Counted from the first letter of the stretch, positions 17,124 to 25,913 are shown. The stretch: DNA of 64,000 bases from Pedobacter ureilyticus (GCF_005925345.1 NZ_SSHJ01000004.1:198086-262085); one strand, 5' to 3'. A program made the numbers and translations. Notes: a model not told the origin generated them from the sequence alone.

Positions 17124-17651
17124 TCATTCGCTGTAAATCAAGAAATTGTCAATTACCTCAACAGCGTTTTTAAATCGCTCTTCCCCTATTCCCGCAACTA
17201 CTCTATAGTTTGCACCAAGTGCTGTTAGTTCATTATGCCAAATTTCCATAAAATGCTCTCGTTGGTTTGGAAAGTCTCTTAGAGGATCATCTTCCCATGG
17301 CAAATCAATATCTAACAATACATAAAAGTCATAAGGGTTTTGCGGCAAAGCATCTAACACAATTTGGGGAGTTTCTCCAAAAAATGCATCGCTCCAAATC
17401 TTTACTGTTAAAAAAGTAGTATCGCAAATCACTAAATCTGTCTCAGTCATGGCCAAAACAGATTGCTCTAGCGCTAACTGTCCATGAAACATATTTACCT
17501 CGTCTTGTATAGTGCAGGGGTGCTTAAGGGCCAAACAATAATAACGCGAATATTCTGGCACCCAAGGCACTTGATAATATTTTGCAAGCTGTTTAGCAAT
17601 TGTAGATTTGCCAGTACTCTCTGGGCCAACAATAGCTATCTTTTTAATCAT
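17124..17651 (-). CDS. NadR-type ATPase, ribosylnicotinamide kinase domain only
   Basis: The 175-residue P-loop protein starts MIKKIAIVGPESTGKSTIAKQLA (Walker A) and continues with VPEYSRYY, ETDLVICDTTFLTVKIWSDAFFG and a DxPWEDDPLRDFPNQRE lid block, all typical of the C-terminal kinase domain of NadR. It should phosphorylate nicotinamide riboside to NMN. The adenylyltransferase and HTH domains of enterobacterial NadR are absent. An in-frame GTG lies 12 bp upstream, but the ATG at 17651 overlaps the pnuC stop by 8 bp (ATGATTAA), a normal coupling. The neighbour PnuC supports nicotinamide riboside salvage. Confidence 0.85.
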   Translation of the reverse strand: MIKKIAIVGPESTGKSTIAKQLAKYYQVPWVPEYSRYYCLALKHPCTIQDEVNMFHGQLALEQSVLAMTETDLVICDTTFLTVKIWSDAFFGETPQIVLDALPQNPYDFYVLLDIDLPWEDDPLRDFPNQREHFMEIWHNELTALGANYRVVAGIGEERFKNAVEVIDNFLIYSE

Positions 17652-18264
17652 CTTTTTGTTCACGATAAGTATCTCTCCAATCTAAATATCCTTTTAGAGC
17701 AATAACAACTAAAATAGCATACAGTAAAGCATATATATTTAAGTTTTTGTAGATCAATAAAGGCACGTAGCAAATATCTACCAAAATCCATAAAATCCAA
17801 TTTTCTAGTATTTTTCTTGTTAGCATAATTTGCGCTACCAAACTTACCGCAGTACAAAAACCATCTTGGTAAGGCACGTTACTTGGCGTGTATTTAGCTA
17901 ACAAGTATCCTAAAATTAAGGTGAGCAGCACTACAATAGTAATAACAATAAGCCAATGATGAGTTTTGATGCTAACTATAGGCCTTTCTTTTTCTTTCTT
18001 TTTAGTAAACCAAAACCACCACCCATAAAATGCGGTAAAGAGGAAGTAAAACTGTAATGCAAAATCGCCAAATAAATGGCTTTGAAAATATAAAACTGCA
18101 CTAATTATAATGCTTAGAATGGATATTGGCCAGTTAAGGATATTTTCTTTAGCTGCTAAATAAATGCAAGCAATGGTACTTACAAAGCCGAGCCATTCTA
18201 ACCAAGATGTTTGCTGAAGTTGTTGTATGAATTGATGCCAGCTTGCAGATTCGAGTAAAACCAT
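17644..18264 (-). CDS. pnuC: PnuC-family nicotinamide riboside transporter
   Basis: This 206-residue membrane protein has about seven hydrophobic helices. PnuC marks are WLEWLGFVSTIACIYLAAKENILNWPISILSIIISAVLYF at the N-terminus, the tryptophan-rich YGWWFWF loop and a final ILVVIALKGYLDWRD. PnuC proteins carry vitamin precursors by facilitated diffusion, trapped by phosphorylation inside. PnuC proteins beside thiamine genes are thiamine carriers; here the overlapping downstream gene is a NadR-type kinase, so nicotinamide riboside is the likely substrate. Confidence 0.9.
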   Translation of the reverse strand: MVLLESASWHQFIQQLQQTSWLEWLGFVSTIACIYLAAKENILNWPISILSIIISAVLYFQSHLFGDFALQFYFLFTAFYGWWFWFTKKKEKERPIVSIKTHHWLIVITIVVLLTLILGYLLAKYTPSNVPYQDGFCTAVSLVAQIMLTRKILENWILWILVDICYVPLLIYKNLNIYALLYAILVVIALKGYLDWRDTYREQKDD

Positions 18265-18294
18265 TAATCAAATATAAACCGTCTGATTATTTTC

Positions 18295-18436
18295 TAGCCA
18301 CAGATGCACAGATTTAATTTTTCAAAATTATCAAAAGTTATGAAATATCACTGATTATATAATGTTCATATCCTTTGCGCTTTGATGTCATTAAAATTAA
18401 GATATTATGCAGGACAAATCTGTGCATCTGTGGCTA
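18295..18436. repeat. 142-bp element with 21-bp perfect terminal inverted repeats
   Basis: The arms (18295-18315, starting TAGCCACAGATGCACAG, and 18416-18436, ending ATCTGTGGCTA) are exact reverse complements. The 100-bp interior is AT-rich and codes for nothing. Size and structure resemble a MITE or other small palindromic mobile unit. I see no clear target-site duplication and no second copy in the window. The surrounding region 18265-18853 has no certain gene. Confidence 0.6.
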
Positions 18437-18449
18437 AACAAAAGGTCTA

Positions 18450-18487
18450 AAAAAAAGAATTCCGGTAGGGAACAACCCCTACCGGAA
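18450..18487 (-). terminator. Strong hairpin terminator, minus strand
   Basis: TTCCGGTAGGG (18460-18470) pairs perfectly with CCCTACCGGAA (18477-18487). Eight A residues at its left end become a T-tract on the minus strand, so it should stop leftward transcription, for example from the sugar dehydrogenase gene that ends at 18854. Confidence 0.7.
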
Positions 18488-18508
18488 AATAAACCAAACA
18501 AACTATTT

Positions 18509-18595
18509 ATGAAGAATACCCTCTTTCGAGGATGTTTTAGATCAATTTTAATTGTTGTAGTGATCATCCAATCTGTAACAACAACATCTAATTAA
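18509..18595 (+). CDS. Candidate 28-codon leader-type ORF with a branched-chain residue run
   Basis: A short ATG-initiated frame encodes a 28-residue peptide containing ILIVVVIIQSVTTTS, eight consecutive Ile/Leu/Val codons followed by three Thr codons. That composition is typical of leader peptides controlling branched-chain amino-acid operons by attenuation. No ilv or thr gene follows on the plus strand: the next gene is convergent on the minus strand. There is no visible ribosome site. It may be a relic, an orphan leader or chance. Confidence 0.25.
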   Translation: MKNTLFRGCFRSILIVVVIIQSVTTTSN

Positions 18596-18853
18596 CTTCA
18601 ATTGTTTTCCTTTATTACAACATTGCTGCCAATAATTTTAAAACACCTTTTTCATGACGAAAACATGACCTTTATCCCCGCAACATCAAGCTTAATGTTA
18701 CAAAAAGCAGCACTTTTTTTCGGCCTTATGCATGCATGCCATTTTAGGTGTGTAAAAATGACACTTAGCTAGTCTTTTGAAAAGCCCTATAAAACAGACA
18801 GTGTACAAAAAAATATACAAAACTAAAGACGCTAAATATCAAATAGTTATGAC

Positions 18854-20179
18854 TTATTTAGCTACAAAAACACGCCAAATCACTCCACTTACATCATCTG
18901 CCACTAGCAATGCCCCATCTGTAGTTACGGCCACACCTACTGGCCTGCCATAAACTTCACTTTTTTGGCCGTCAGCAATAAAACCGGTCAAAAAATCTTG
19001 CATTGGCCCAGTAGGTTTACCATCTTTAAATGGAACAAAAGCAACTTTATAACCAGTAAGCTCCGATCTGTTCCACGAACCATGCTGACCAATAAAAGCA
19101 CCGCCTTGATATTTAGCCGGAAATTTATTGCTGGTATAAAACGCCAGGCCAAGAGAAGCCGTGTGCGAACCTACTGCCACATCTGGCACCAAAGTTTTCT
19201 TTACCAATTCTGGATTTACACCTTTTAGTCTTGGGTCTTCATGTTGACCAAAGTAAGCATATGGCCAACCGTAGAAACCACCATCTTTTACACTCGTGAT
19301 GTAATCTGGCACTAAATCATCTCCTAAACCATCTCTTTCATTTACGGCCGTCCATAACCTATTTGTAGTGGGTGACCAATCCATTCCTACTGGGTTACGC
19401 AAGCCGCTGGCAAAAGTTCTCTCGCCAGTACCATCTGGATTTACTTCTAAAATTGCAGCTCTTCTCACCTCGTGTTCCATTCCATTTTCGCCAACATTAC
19501 TGCCGGAACCTACAGAAATGTAAATTTTATCGTTCGCTTTGTTTACCAAAAGATTTCTAGTCCAGTGGTTGTTGTAACCGCCAGCTGGTAGGCTTAAAAT
19601 CTTCTTGCCTTCCCCAGTGATTTTGACATCGCCAGATTTATAAGGGAACATCCACAAACCATCAGTATTAGCTACATAAAATGAATTACCAATAAAAGCC
19701 ATTCCGTAAGGTTGATTTAAACCCGAAAGAAAAGTACTGGTTAGCTCTGGCTTTCCATCTTGGTTGGCATCTCTAAACAACATAATGGTATTTACACTTT
19801 TGCCCCCAACTTCAGATTTTGCTTTACCCGAAATAGCATTGGCAATCTTTTCCTTCGTGCTACGCTCCGAATTAGAAAGCGCCACCAAGATATCTCCATT
19901 AGGAGCAATGACGATATTTCGTGGGCTTTTCATTCCATCAGCAAATTTGCTTACTACAAAACCCGCTGGCGCTACGGGCATTTTATTGGCTGGCCAATCG
20001 ATAACTTTACTGAAGTTATTTTTAGATGCGGTGGTGTCTGGTGCTGGGAGATTTAAAGTATCTACACCGGTCTCCTGACGAACAGTATCAGCAGTTTGAT
20101 CGTTTTTATTAGCGCTGTTACAAGCGGCAAAGAGCGAAGCAGATAATGCCAATAGTCCTAAATATTTTGTTTTCATCAT
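18854..20179 (-). CDS. PQQ-type sugar (sorbosone) dehydrogenase, lipoprotein
   Basis: The 441-residue product has a lipoprotein signal with lipobox LFAAC (C20 from the first of two adjacent ATGs). A beta-propeller of the soluble aldose/L-sorbosone dehydrogenase type follows. Recognisable blades are SPRNIVIAPNGDILVALS, NQPYGMAFIGN, GGYNNHWTRNLLVN, GSGSNVGENGMEHEVRRAAILEVNPDGTGERTFASGLRNPVGMDW, DGGFYGWPYAYFG, GAFIGQHGSWNRS and GRPVGVAVTTDGALLVADD. Members oxidise sugars or sugar aldehydes with PQQ in the periplasm; the substrate here is not defined, and no PQQ synthesis genes are in the window. It is monocistronic. Confidence 0.87.
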   Translation of the reverse strand: MMKTKYLGLLALSASLFAACNSANKNDQTADTVRQETGVDTLNLPAPDTTASKNNFSKVIDWPANKMPVAPAGFVVSKFADGMKSPRNIVIAPNGDILVALSNSERSTKEKIANAISGKAKSEVGGKSVNTIMLFRDANQDGKPELTSTFLSGLNQPYGMAFIGNSFYVANTDGLWMFPYKSGDVKITGEGKKILSLPAGGYNNHWTRNLLVNKANDKIYISVGSGSNVGENGMEHEVRRAAILEVNPDGTGERTFASGLRNPVGMDWSPTTNRLWTAVNERDGLGDDLVPDYITSVKDGGFYGWPYAYFGQHEDPRLKGVNPELVKKTLVPDVAVGSHTASLGLAFYTSNKFPAKYQGGAFIGQHGSWNRSELTGYKVAFVPFKDGKPTGPMQDFLTGFIADGQKSEVYGRPVGVAVTTDGALLVADDVSGVIWRVFVAK

Positions 20180-20341
20180 TATTCTTTTTTAATAAATACT
20201 GCTTATGTAAACAGTTACAACAACAAGTTGTTTTGAACCTAATAATGCATCTAAATTCCTCCGGTATCTGCCAAAATAATTGCTTCTTAAAAAGCCTCAA
20301 TATTTTTTAAAATAATCATCCAAAAATTGAGCAGTAAATTG

Positions 20342-20349
20342 TATCTTTG
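20342..20349 (+). promoter_or_regulatory. -7 promoter element of carB
   Basis: TATCTTTG is an exact TAnnTTTG match about 100 bp before the carB start, which predicts a leader of about 95 nt. The leader has only weak pairing (TTGGGA with TCCCAG), so no riboswitch or attenuator is claimed. Confidence 0.5.
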
Positions 20350-20450
20350 CATCCCGACAGAGCAGTTGGGAATTTCATTTTATAGCAAGAGGAACTCTCC
20401 CAGCTATCGGTCAGTTAGACTATCACTTTAGACTTTTTTAAAAACCCACA

Positions 20451-23348
20451 ATGCCTAAAGACACTTCCATCAATTCAGTATTGATCATCGGATCTGGACC
20501 TATTATTATTGGACAAGCCTGCGAATTTGACTACTCTGGTTCTCAAGCCGCACTTTCTTTAAAAGAAGAAGGAGTTAAGGTTTCGATCATCAACTCCAAT
20601 CCGGCTACCATTATGACCGACAAGGTTATTGGTGACCACGTTTATTTAAAACCTCTAACACTCGAATCGATTGAGGAGATTTTAATTGAACACAAAAACA
20701 ACCCCAACTTACCTACTATTGATGCGGTTTTACCTACCATGGGTGGACAAACGGCGCTTAACCTTTGCGTTGATGCAGATGAAAGAGGTTTGTGGAAAAA
20801 ACATGATGTTAGAATTATCGGAGTAGACGTTGCCGCCATCGACAAAACTGAAAACAGAGAATCTTTCCGCCAGCTAATGGTGGATATAGGTGTTGGTGTA
20901 GCTACTTCAAAAATTGCCAACTCATTCTTAGAAGGTAAAGAAGCAGCACAAGAAATTGGCTTCCCATTGGTAATTCGCCCTTCTTATACATTAGGTGGTT
21001 ACGGCGGTGGCTTTGTACACAAAAAAGAAGATTTTGATGCAGCACTTAAACGCGGTTTAGAAGCTTCGCCAACCCACGAGGTTTTGGTAGAGCAAGCAGT
21101 TTTAGGCTGGAAAGAATATGAATTAGAGCTATTGAGAGATAGCAACGATAACGTGATCATCATCTGTTCTATCGAGAACTTTGATCCAATGGGTATCCAC
21201 ACCGGAGACTCGATTACCGTTGCACCTGCAATGACATTATCTGACCGTTGCTACCAAGAAATGCGTAATCAGGCCATCAAAATGATGCGTGCCATTGGTA
21301 ATTTCGCAGGTGGTTGTAACGTACAGTTCTCGGTAAACCCTGATAATGATGAGATTATCGCTATCGAGATCAACCCTCGTGTATCTCGTTCATCGGCCTT
21401 GGCAAGTAAAGCAACTGGTTACCCAATTGCTAAAATTGCGGCAAAATTGGCTATCGGTTACAACTTAGACGAGATTGAAAATCAGATTACCAAAACTACT
21501 TCGGCTTACTTTGAGCCAACTTTAGATTACGTAATTGTAAAAATACCTCGCTTTAACTTCGATAAATTTAAAGGCGCTAACATGGAGCTTGGTTTACAGA
21601 TGAAAGCTGTAGGCGAGGTTATGGCCATTGGACGTAACTTTATCGAGGCTTTGCAAAAAGCCTGTCAGAGTTTAGAGATTGGTCGTGCTGGTATTGGTGC
21701 AGATGGCCGCCAGAAACGTGACATTGAAGAGATTATGCATGGCTTACAGCACCCAAGCTGGAACCGTCTGTTCTTGATTAAAGATGCGATGAGTATGGGT
21801 GTGCCACTAGAATCTATCCGCAAGGTTACTAAGATCGACAAGTGGTTCTTAAATCAAATTCAAGACTTAGTAGCTTTAGAAACAGAACTAAAACGCTACT
21901 CGTTAACTAATATTCCTAGAGATTTCTTCTTCAACCTGAAGCAAAAAGGTTTCTCTGACGTACAAATTGCTTACGTGTTGGGCAATGTAACCGAAGATGA
22001 TGTTTACAATCGCCGCAAGGAATTGAACATCAGAAGAGCATATAAAATGGTAGACACTTGTGCTGCCGAATTTGCAGCCCAAACGCCTTACTTCTACTCT
22101 ACTTTTGAAGAATCACCACAACAAATTTCTTTGGTAAGTGGCGAGGTTTTATCTGATGGAGATGAGCTTGGCACTAACGAATCTGTAGTTTCTGATAGAA
22201 AGAAAGTAATTGTACTGGGCTCGGGTCCTAACCGTATTGGTCAAGGTATCGAGTTCGATTACTCTTGCGTACACGGTTTATTAGCCGCTAAAGAAAATGG
22301 CTTTGAAGCCATCATGATTAACTGTAACCCAGAAACGGTAAGTACAGATTTTAACATGGCCGATAAATTATATTTCGAGCCAGTTTTTTGGGAGCACGTA
22401 CGTGAAATCATTGATCTAGAAAACCCAATTGGTGTAATTGTACAGTTAGGCGGTCAAACAGCCTTAAAAATGGCTGAAAAGCTGCACGAAAACAACATCC
22501 GCATTATCGGTACTTCTTACGAGGATATGGATAAAGCAGAAGATCGTGGTAGTTTCTCAGATCTATTGAAAGACTTGGATATCCCTTATCCAAAATATGG
22601 TGTAGCAGAAAATGCTGAGGAGGCTATCAAAGTAGCTAACGAAGTAGGTTACCCAGTATTAGTTCGCCCTAGTTATGTATTAGGCGGACAAGGCATGAGC
22701 ATTGTAATTAACGACGAAGACCTAGAAACCGCTGTAGTTAAATTATTAGGCGACCTTCCGGGTAACCGTGTATTAATTGACCATTTCTTAGATAGAGCAG
22801 AAGAAACAGAGTCTGACTCAATTTGCGATGGAACTGACGTACACATTGTTGGTTTAATGGAGCACATTGAGCCTGCAGGTATCCACTCTGGAGATTCAAG
22901 TGCGGTTTTACCTCCATTCAGTTTATCTGACAAGGTAATTGCCGACATGGAAAATTACTCGAAGAAAATTGCAAAAGCACTTAACGTAATCGGTTTGTTG
23001 AACATCCAGTTTGCGGTTAAAGACGAAAAAGTATATGTAATTGAGGCTAACCCACGTGCTTCGCGTACCGTGCCATTTATCGCTAAAGCTTACGATGTAC
23101 CTTACATTAACATTGCGGCAAGGGTAATGTTAGGGGTAAATAAATTGAAAGATTTTAACATCGAGCGTAAGCTTAAAGGGTTTGCAATTAAAGAGCCTGT
23201 TTTCTCTCATAATAAGTTCCCAGAGATCACTAAAGAATTAGGCCCAGAAATGAAATCTACAGGCGAAGCCATCCGTTTCATCAAAGATTTGGAAGACCCT
23301 TACTTCTTGAAATTAGTGAAAGATAAATCAATGTATTTGTCTAAATAG
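20451..23348 (+). CDS. carB: Carbamoyl-phosphate synthase large subunit
   Basis: CarB makes carbamoyl phosphate from bicarbonate, glutamine-derived ammonia and two ATP for arginine and pyrimidine synthesis. The 965-residue protein shows the duplicated ATP-grasp structure: VLIIGSGPIIIGQACEFDYSGSQA at the N-terminus, with its repeat VIVLGSGPNRIGQGIEFDYSCVHG near 590, and paired grasp loops RPSYTLGGYGGG and RPSYVLGGQGMS. Escherichia coli CarB has about 1073 residues; this one ends soon after IRFIKDLEDPYFLKLV, so the C-terminal MGS-like allosteric domain is missing. The stop is clean and followed by a terminator, so it is not a frameshift. carA is not next to it. Confidence 0.95.
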   Translation: MPKDTSINSVLIIGSGPIIIGQACEFDYSGSQAALSLKEEGVKVSIINSNPATIMTDKVIGDHVYLKPLTLESIEEILIEHKNNPNLPTIDAVLPTMGGQTALNLCVDADERGLWKKHDVRIIGVDVAAIDKTENRESFRQLMVDIGVGVATSKIANSFLEGKEAAQEIGFPLVIRPSYTLGGYGGGFVHKKEDFDAALKRGLEASPTHEVLVEQAVLGWKEYELELLRDSNDNVIIICSIENFDPMGIHTGDSITVAPAMTLSDRCYQEMRNQAIKMMRAIGNFAGGCNVQFSVNPDNDEIIAIEINPRVSRSSALASKATGYPIAKIAAKLAIGYNLDEIENQITKTTSAYFEPTLDYVIVKIPRFNFDKFKGANMELGLQMKAVGEVMAIGRNFIEALQKACQSLEIGRAGIGADGRQKRDIEEIMHGLQHPSWNRLFLIKDAMSMGVPLESIRKVTKIDKWFLNQIQDLVALETELKRYSLTNIPRDFFFNLKQKGFSDVQIAYVLGNVTEDDVYNRRKELNIRRAYKMVDTCAAEFAAQTPYFYSTFEESPQQISLVSGEVLSDGDELGTNESVVSDRKKVIVLGSGPNRIGQGIEFDYSCVHGLLAAKENGFEAIMINCNPETVSTDFNMADKLYFEPVFWEHVREIIDLENPIGVIVQLGGQTALKMAEKLHENNIRIIGTSYEDMDKAEDRGSFSDLLKDLDIPYPKYGVAENAEEAIKVANEVGYPVLVRPSYVLGGQGMSIVINDEDLETAVVKLLGDLPGNRVLIDHFLDRAEETESDSICDGTDVHIVGLMEHIEPAGIHSGDSSAVLPPFSLSDKVIADMENYSKKIAKALNVIGLLNIQFAVKDEKVYVIEANPRASRTVPFIAKAYDVPYINIAARVMLGVNKLKDFNIERKLKGFAIKEPVFSHNKFPEITKELGPEMKSTGEAIRFIKDLEDPYFLKLVKDKSMYLSK

Positions 23349-23379
23349 AACAAGGATAGAAGAGCAAAGAATAAAGTTC

Positions 23380-23418
23380 AAGTCCCTTAGCGTTAGGTTA
23401 AGGGACTTTTTATTTTTT
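23380..23418 (+). terminator. Rho-independent terminator of carB
   Basis: AAGTCCCTTA (23380-23389) pairs with TAAGGGACTT (23399-23408), followed by a T-rich tract. The remaining 180 bp before the DUF3137 gene hold a degenerate repeat, listed separately, and no gene. Confidence 0.85.
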
Positions 23419-23424
23419 TGAAGA

Positions 23425-23510
23425 GCAAATGCAGTAGCACTATTTATTGGTAGTCCTGCCTTACGCTTTACTTGCCATTATATGGCTGCGTGTTCGCTCC
23501 AATCAGGTCT
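23425..23510. repeat. Degenerate intergenic repeat, related to 54770-54890
   Basis: The segment containing GTAGCACTATTTATTGGTAG and CTTACGCTTTACTTG aligns by eye with GTGCTGCTATTTTTCGTTGG and CATTCGCTTTACTG near 54785. A shorter relative (TTTATTGGTGGTCC) is at 48938. They share order and spacing over roughly 80 bp but have diverged strongly. Confidence 0.4.
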
Positions 23511-23599
23511 ATTTAATGAAAAACTATGCTAGAACTTTGTCAATCTTACCTGCAAATCGCCTATTAAGATTGACAGAGTTAACAGCTAAAAGCAACCCA

Positions 23600-24544
23600 C
23601 TACTCCTTCGTCCAAATCCTAGTGTTCAAATCTAATTCTTCTACCACATGGCGCATTAAACGCAGCATATTCAAATCCTTTTCTAAAACATCTGCATTTA
23701 GCAAAGATTTGAAAATTGGCGCTTCGAAATAGTTGTGATTTAACGGAAAGGCAATATATACGTTAGACCAAATGAACGATACCGAAATAGTAGAGTTGGC
23801 ATATTGGTTTAGCTCCAATAGCTTCTCCATTAACGACGGTGTTAAAATGTAACGAGCCTCAACTTGGTCGCCACTTTCGGTAATAAACATCTTATCGAAA
23901 TCTACATTTTCGAGTTCTACAATGTTCTTGTTGCCAAATACATTTTGAGAAAACCATTTACCGAATGCGCCTCCGAAACCTTTAGGCTTTACTACCGTAA
24001 TGCTACTAAAATGCTTATTGAAATCGGCACAAAAAATAATGCCTTTAAAGATATCATGCCAATGCGTTTGCTTCCCGTTTTTGGTACGGGTTTCAGTTTT
24101 GTACTCAGCATGCACCTCCGCAAAGTGGATTTGTGTTTTATCAATTTTGCCATGAACCAGGTCTTCCGTTTTATAGCGGTCGGGCGTTTGCGAGAATAAG
24201 CGACTGTCCATAAAATCTCGCTCACTTATCCCAGATTGAGGATTGATCTGTAAGTTTTCGCCTAACTCTCTTAATGCAGCGCCAATAACTTTATGTTTAA
24301 AATCAAGCTTGTAAGCACTGGTTTTACTTCCCACCAACGCAAGCATAATGAAACCAGTAATTAGCCCAATAATAACCAATACCACACCTACCTCTACCAA
24401 ACCAAAAAGAAAACCACCAAACAAACATGCTGCACCAATACCCATGCTCCAATAAGCTCTGGTATGTTGTTTGGCAATATGCAGTCGTGATGTTTCCAGT
24501 TCGTTAAAAACAGAAACCATTTCTGGCTGATTGTGCAAATCCAT
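23600..24544 (-). CDS. DUF3137 domain membrane protein
   Basis: The 314-residue protein has two adjacent hydrophobic helices near 32-72 (GIGAACLFGGFLFGLVEVGVVLVIIGLITGFIMLALV) and a cytoplasmic-looking C-terminal domain with the DUF3137 pattern: DLVHGKIDKTQIHFAEVHAEYKTETR...HDIFKGIIFCADFNKHF, then FDKMFITESGDQVEARYILTPSLMEKLLEL. Its function is unknown. The start overlaps the upstream LemA stop by one base (TAATG), so it is translationally coupled to LemA. LemA plus DUF3137 is a recurrent gene pair in bacteria, suggesting a joint envelope role. Confidence 0.87.
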   Translation of the reverse strand: MDLHNQPEMVSVFNELETSRLHIAKQHTRAYWSMGIGAACLFGGFLFGLVEVGVVLVIIGLITGFIMLALVGSKTSAYKLDFKHKVIGAALRELGENLQINPQSGISERDFMDSRLFSQTPDRYKTEDLVHGKIDKTQIHFAEVHAEYKTETRTKNGKQTHWHDIFKGIIFCADFNKHFSSITVVKPKGFGGAFGKWFSQNVFGNKNIVELENVDFDKMFITESGDQVEARYILTPSLMEKLLELNQYANSTISVSFIWSNVYIAFPLNHNYFEAPIFKSLLNADVLEKDLNMLRLMRHVVEELDLNTRIWTKE

Positions 24545-25101
24545 TAGCTATTGAATAATTCTTTTGCGCTAATATTTTTACGTTCTTCGGCTGGGGTTTC
24601 TAGCACTGGCATAGTTTGGTAGCCCAACATACCTGCAAAAATGCTGCTCGGAAACATCATTACCGCATTGTTATAAGTGGTAACTGCCGAATTGTAAGTT
24701 CTACGGGCAGCAGCAATTTGCTCTTCGCTTTCTGTCCAAGTGCTTTGCAGGTTTAGGAAGTTGGTGTTTGCTTTTAAATCTGGGTAGTTTTCTACGTTAA
24801 CCATTACTCCTTTTACAGCGGTATTCAATTGTTGATCTAGCTGTATTTTTTCGGCGTCGCTTAGGCTTCCCGTATTTCCCTGTGTACGCATTTGCGTAAT
24901 TTTGGTTAAAGTTTCGCTCTCATAAGTCATGTACTGCTTAATGGTTTCCACTAAATTAGGGATCAAGTCGTAACGCTTTTTTAGCATCACATCGATAGCA
25001 GAGAAGGCGTTGGTTACTTGGTTCTTTTTTCCGATAAGAGAGTTGTAAATACCGATACCTATTAGCAATACAACAATGGCGATAATTCCTAAAATAATCA
25101 T
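24544..25101 (-). CDS. lemA: LemA family protein
   Basis: The 185-residue protein has one N-terminal membrane helix (MIILGIIAIVVLLIGIGIYNSLIG) and the LemA helical bundle: NQVTNAFSAIDVMLKKRYDLIPNLVETIKQYMTYESETLTKITQMR, then NTAVKGVMVNVENYPDLKANTNFLNLQSTWTESEEQIAAARRTYNSAVTTYNNAVMMFPSSIFAGMLGY. LemA proteins expose the bundle outside the cytoplasm, with unknown biochemical function. It is the first gene of a two-gene operon with the DUF3137 protein, with which it shares a TAATG overlap. Confidence 0.94.
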   Translation of the reverse strand: MIILGIIAIVVLLIGIGIYNSLIGKKNQVTNAFSAIDVMLKKRYDLIPNLVETIKQYMTYESETLTKITQMRTQGNTGSLSDAEKIQLDQQLNTAVKGVMVNVENYPDLKANTNFLNLQSTWTESEEQIAAARRTYNSAVTTYNNAVMMFPSSIFAGMLGYQTMPVLETPAEERKNISAKELFNS

Positions 25102-25196
25102 AGTTAAGTTTGTTTTTTAACTCTAATATACGAGATTGGTGGGATTTTTAGGACGTTGAACGCAGAAACTTAAAATAACCATAAATTGACAGTTTA

Positions 25197-25305
25197 TCCC
25201 GATACTTCGGGAAAGAACACAAAGTTGAATTGTAAGCACTACATCCGTTCTTGTTGGCGTGCCCGACAAAGAGTAGCAACAGAGTTACTAAATCGTAAAC
25301 TATTA
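25197..25305. repeat. Palindrome remnant and degenerate repeat copy
   Basis: TCCCGATACTTCGGGA (25197-25212) is a 6-bp-arm relative of the 18-bp palindrome family. Immediately after, AAAGTTGAATTGTAAGCA (25221-25238) matches a piece of the 163-bp tandem unit, so a decayed copy of that unit precedes the array. Confidence 0.5.
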
Positions 25306-25721
25306 AAATCCTTTGCGAGACTTTGCGAAAACTTATAAAATCTTCGCGGTAAAATTAACCGCAAAGAAATAAAGAGTTACGCTAAGAACGCAAAGTTGAA
25401 TTGTAAGCATTTTGCCGGCGTCCCCTCCAAAAAGGCAAGTGGATTTCCTCAATTATAAAAACTATTTAAAATCCTTTGCGAAACTTTGCGAATACTTATC
25501 AAATCTTCGCGGTAAAATTAACCGCAAAGAAATAAGGATTTACGCTAAGAACGCAAAGTTGAATTGTAAGCATTTTGCCGGCGTCCCCTCCAAAAAGGCA
25601 AGTGGATTTCCTCAATTATAAAAACTATTTAAAATGCTTTGCGAAACTTTGCGAATGCTTATCAAATCTTCGCGGTAAAATTAACCGCAAAGAAATAAAG
25701 AGTTACGCTAAGAACGCAAAG
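25306..25721. repeat. Tandem array of a 163-bp unit, about 2.5 copies
   Basis: Copies start at 25306, 25469 and 25632 (partial, to 25721), with an exact 163-bp period and only a few substitutions. Each unit carries CTTTGCG/CGCAAAG heptamers, a GCGGT-N7-ACCGC hairpin, and a GC-rich patch (TTTTGCCGGCGTCCCCTCC). It encodes nothing. The near-identity implies recent duplication or gene conversion. It lies in the gene-free stretch 25102-26056. Confidence 0.9.
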
Positions 25722-25836
25722 ACTTTATCTCCAAATTGTCAGTCCTAAATATGCGATATGAAGGGCAAAACTGCCGCAGTTTATAGCACAATAGGTTGTT
25801 AATTAAATCCGATAGCAACGAAAATACTTTTTGATG

Positions 25837-25913
25837 CGTCATTTCGAACGCAGTGAGAAATCTGTTAGTTAATAATTCTATTTTACAGATTTCTCCCGAA
25901 GGTCGAAACGACG
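25837..25913. repeat. Inverted-repeat element (CGTCATTTCGA family), copy 1
   Basis: CGTCATTTCGAACGCAGTGA through AATCTGT (25837-25865) is the imperfect reverse complement of ACAGATTTCTCCCGAAGGTC through GACG (25885-25913), around a 19-bp AT spacer. A relative lies at 49043-49123. Such units are widespread between genes in Bacteroidota. Confidence 0.65.

Noticed and set aside
18721..18780. ATGCATGCAT palindrome in the 18.6-18.8 kb gap
   Set aside because: Simple alternating sequence with no gene context or second copy.
20356..20450. Riboswitch or attenuator in the carB leader
   Set aside because: Only weak, interrupted pairing (TTGGGA/TCCCAG) and no T-tract; not enough to call an RNA element.
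23447..23635. 62-codon plus-strand ORF after carB
   Set aside because: Lies in a degenerate repeat and overlaps the end of the DUF3137 gene; no protein features.
25306..25721. CRISPR-like array
   Set aside because: The units are long (163 bp), there are no short repeats with unique spacers, and no cas genes are nearby.
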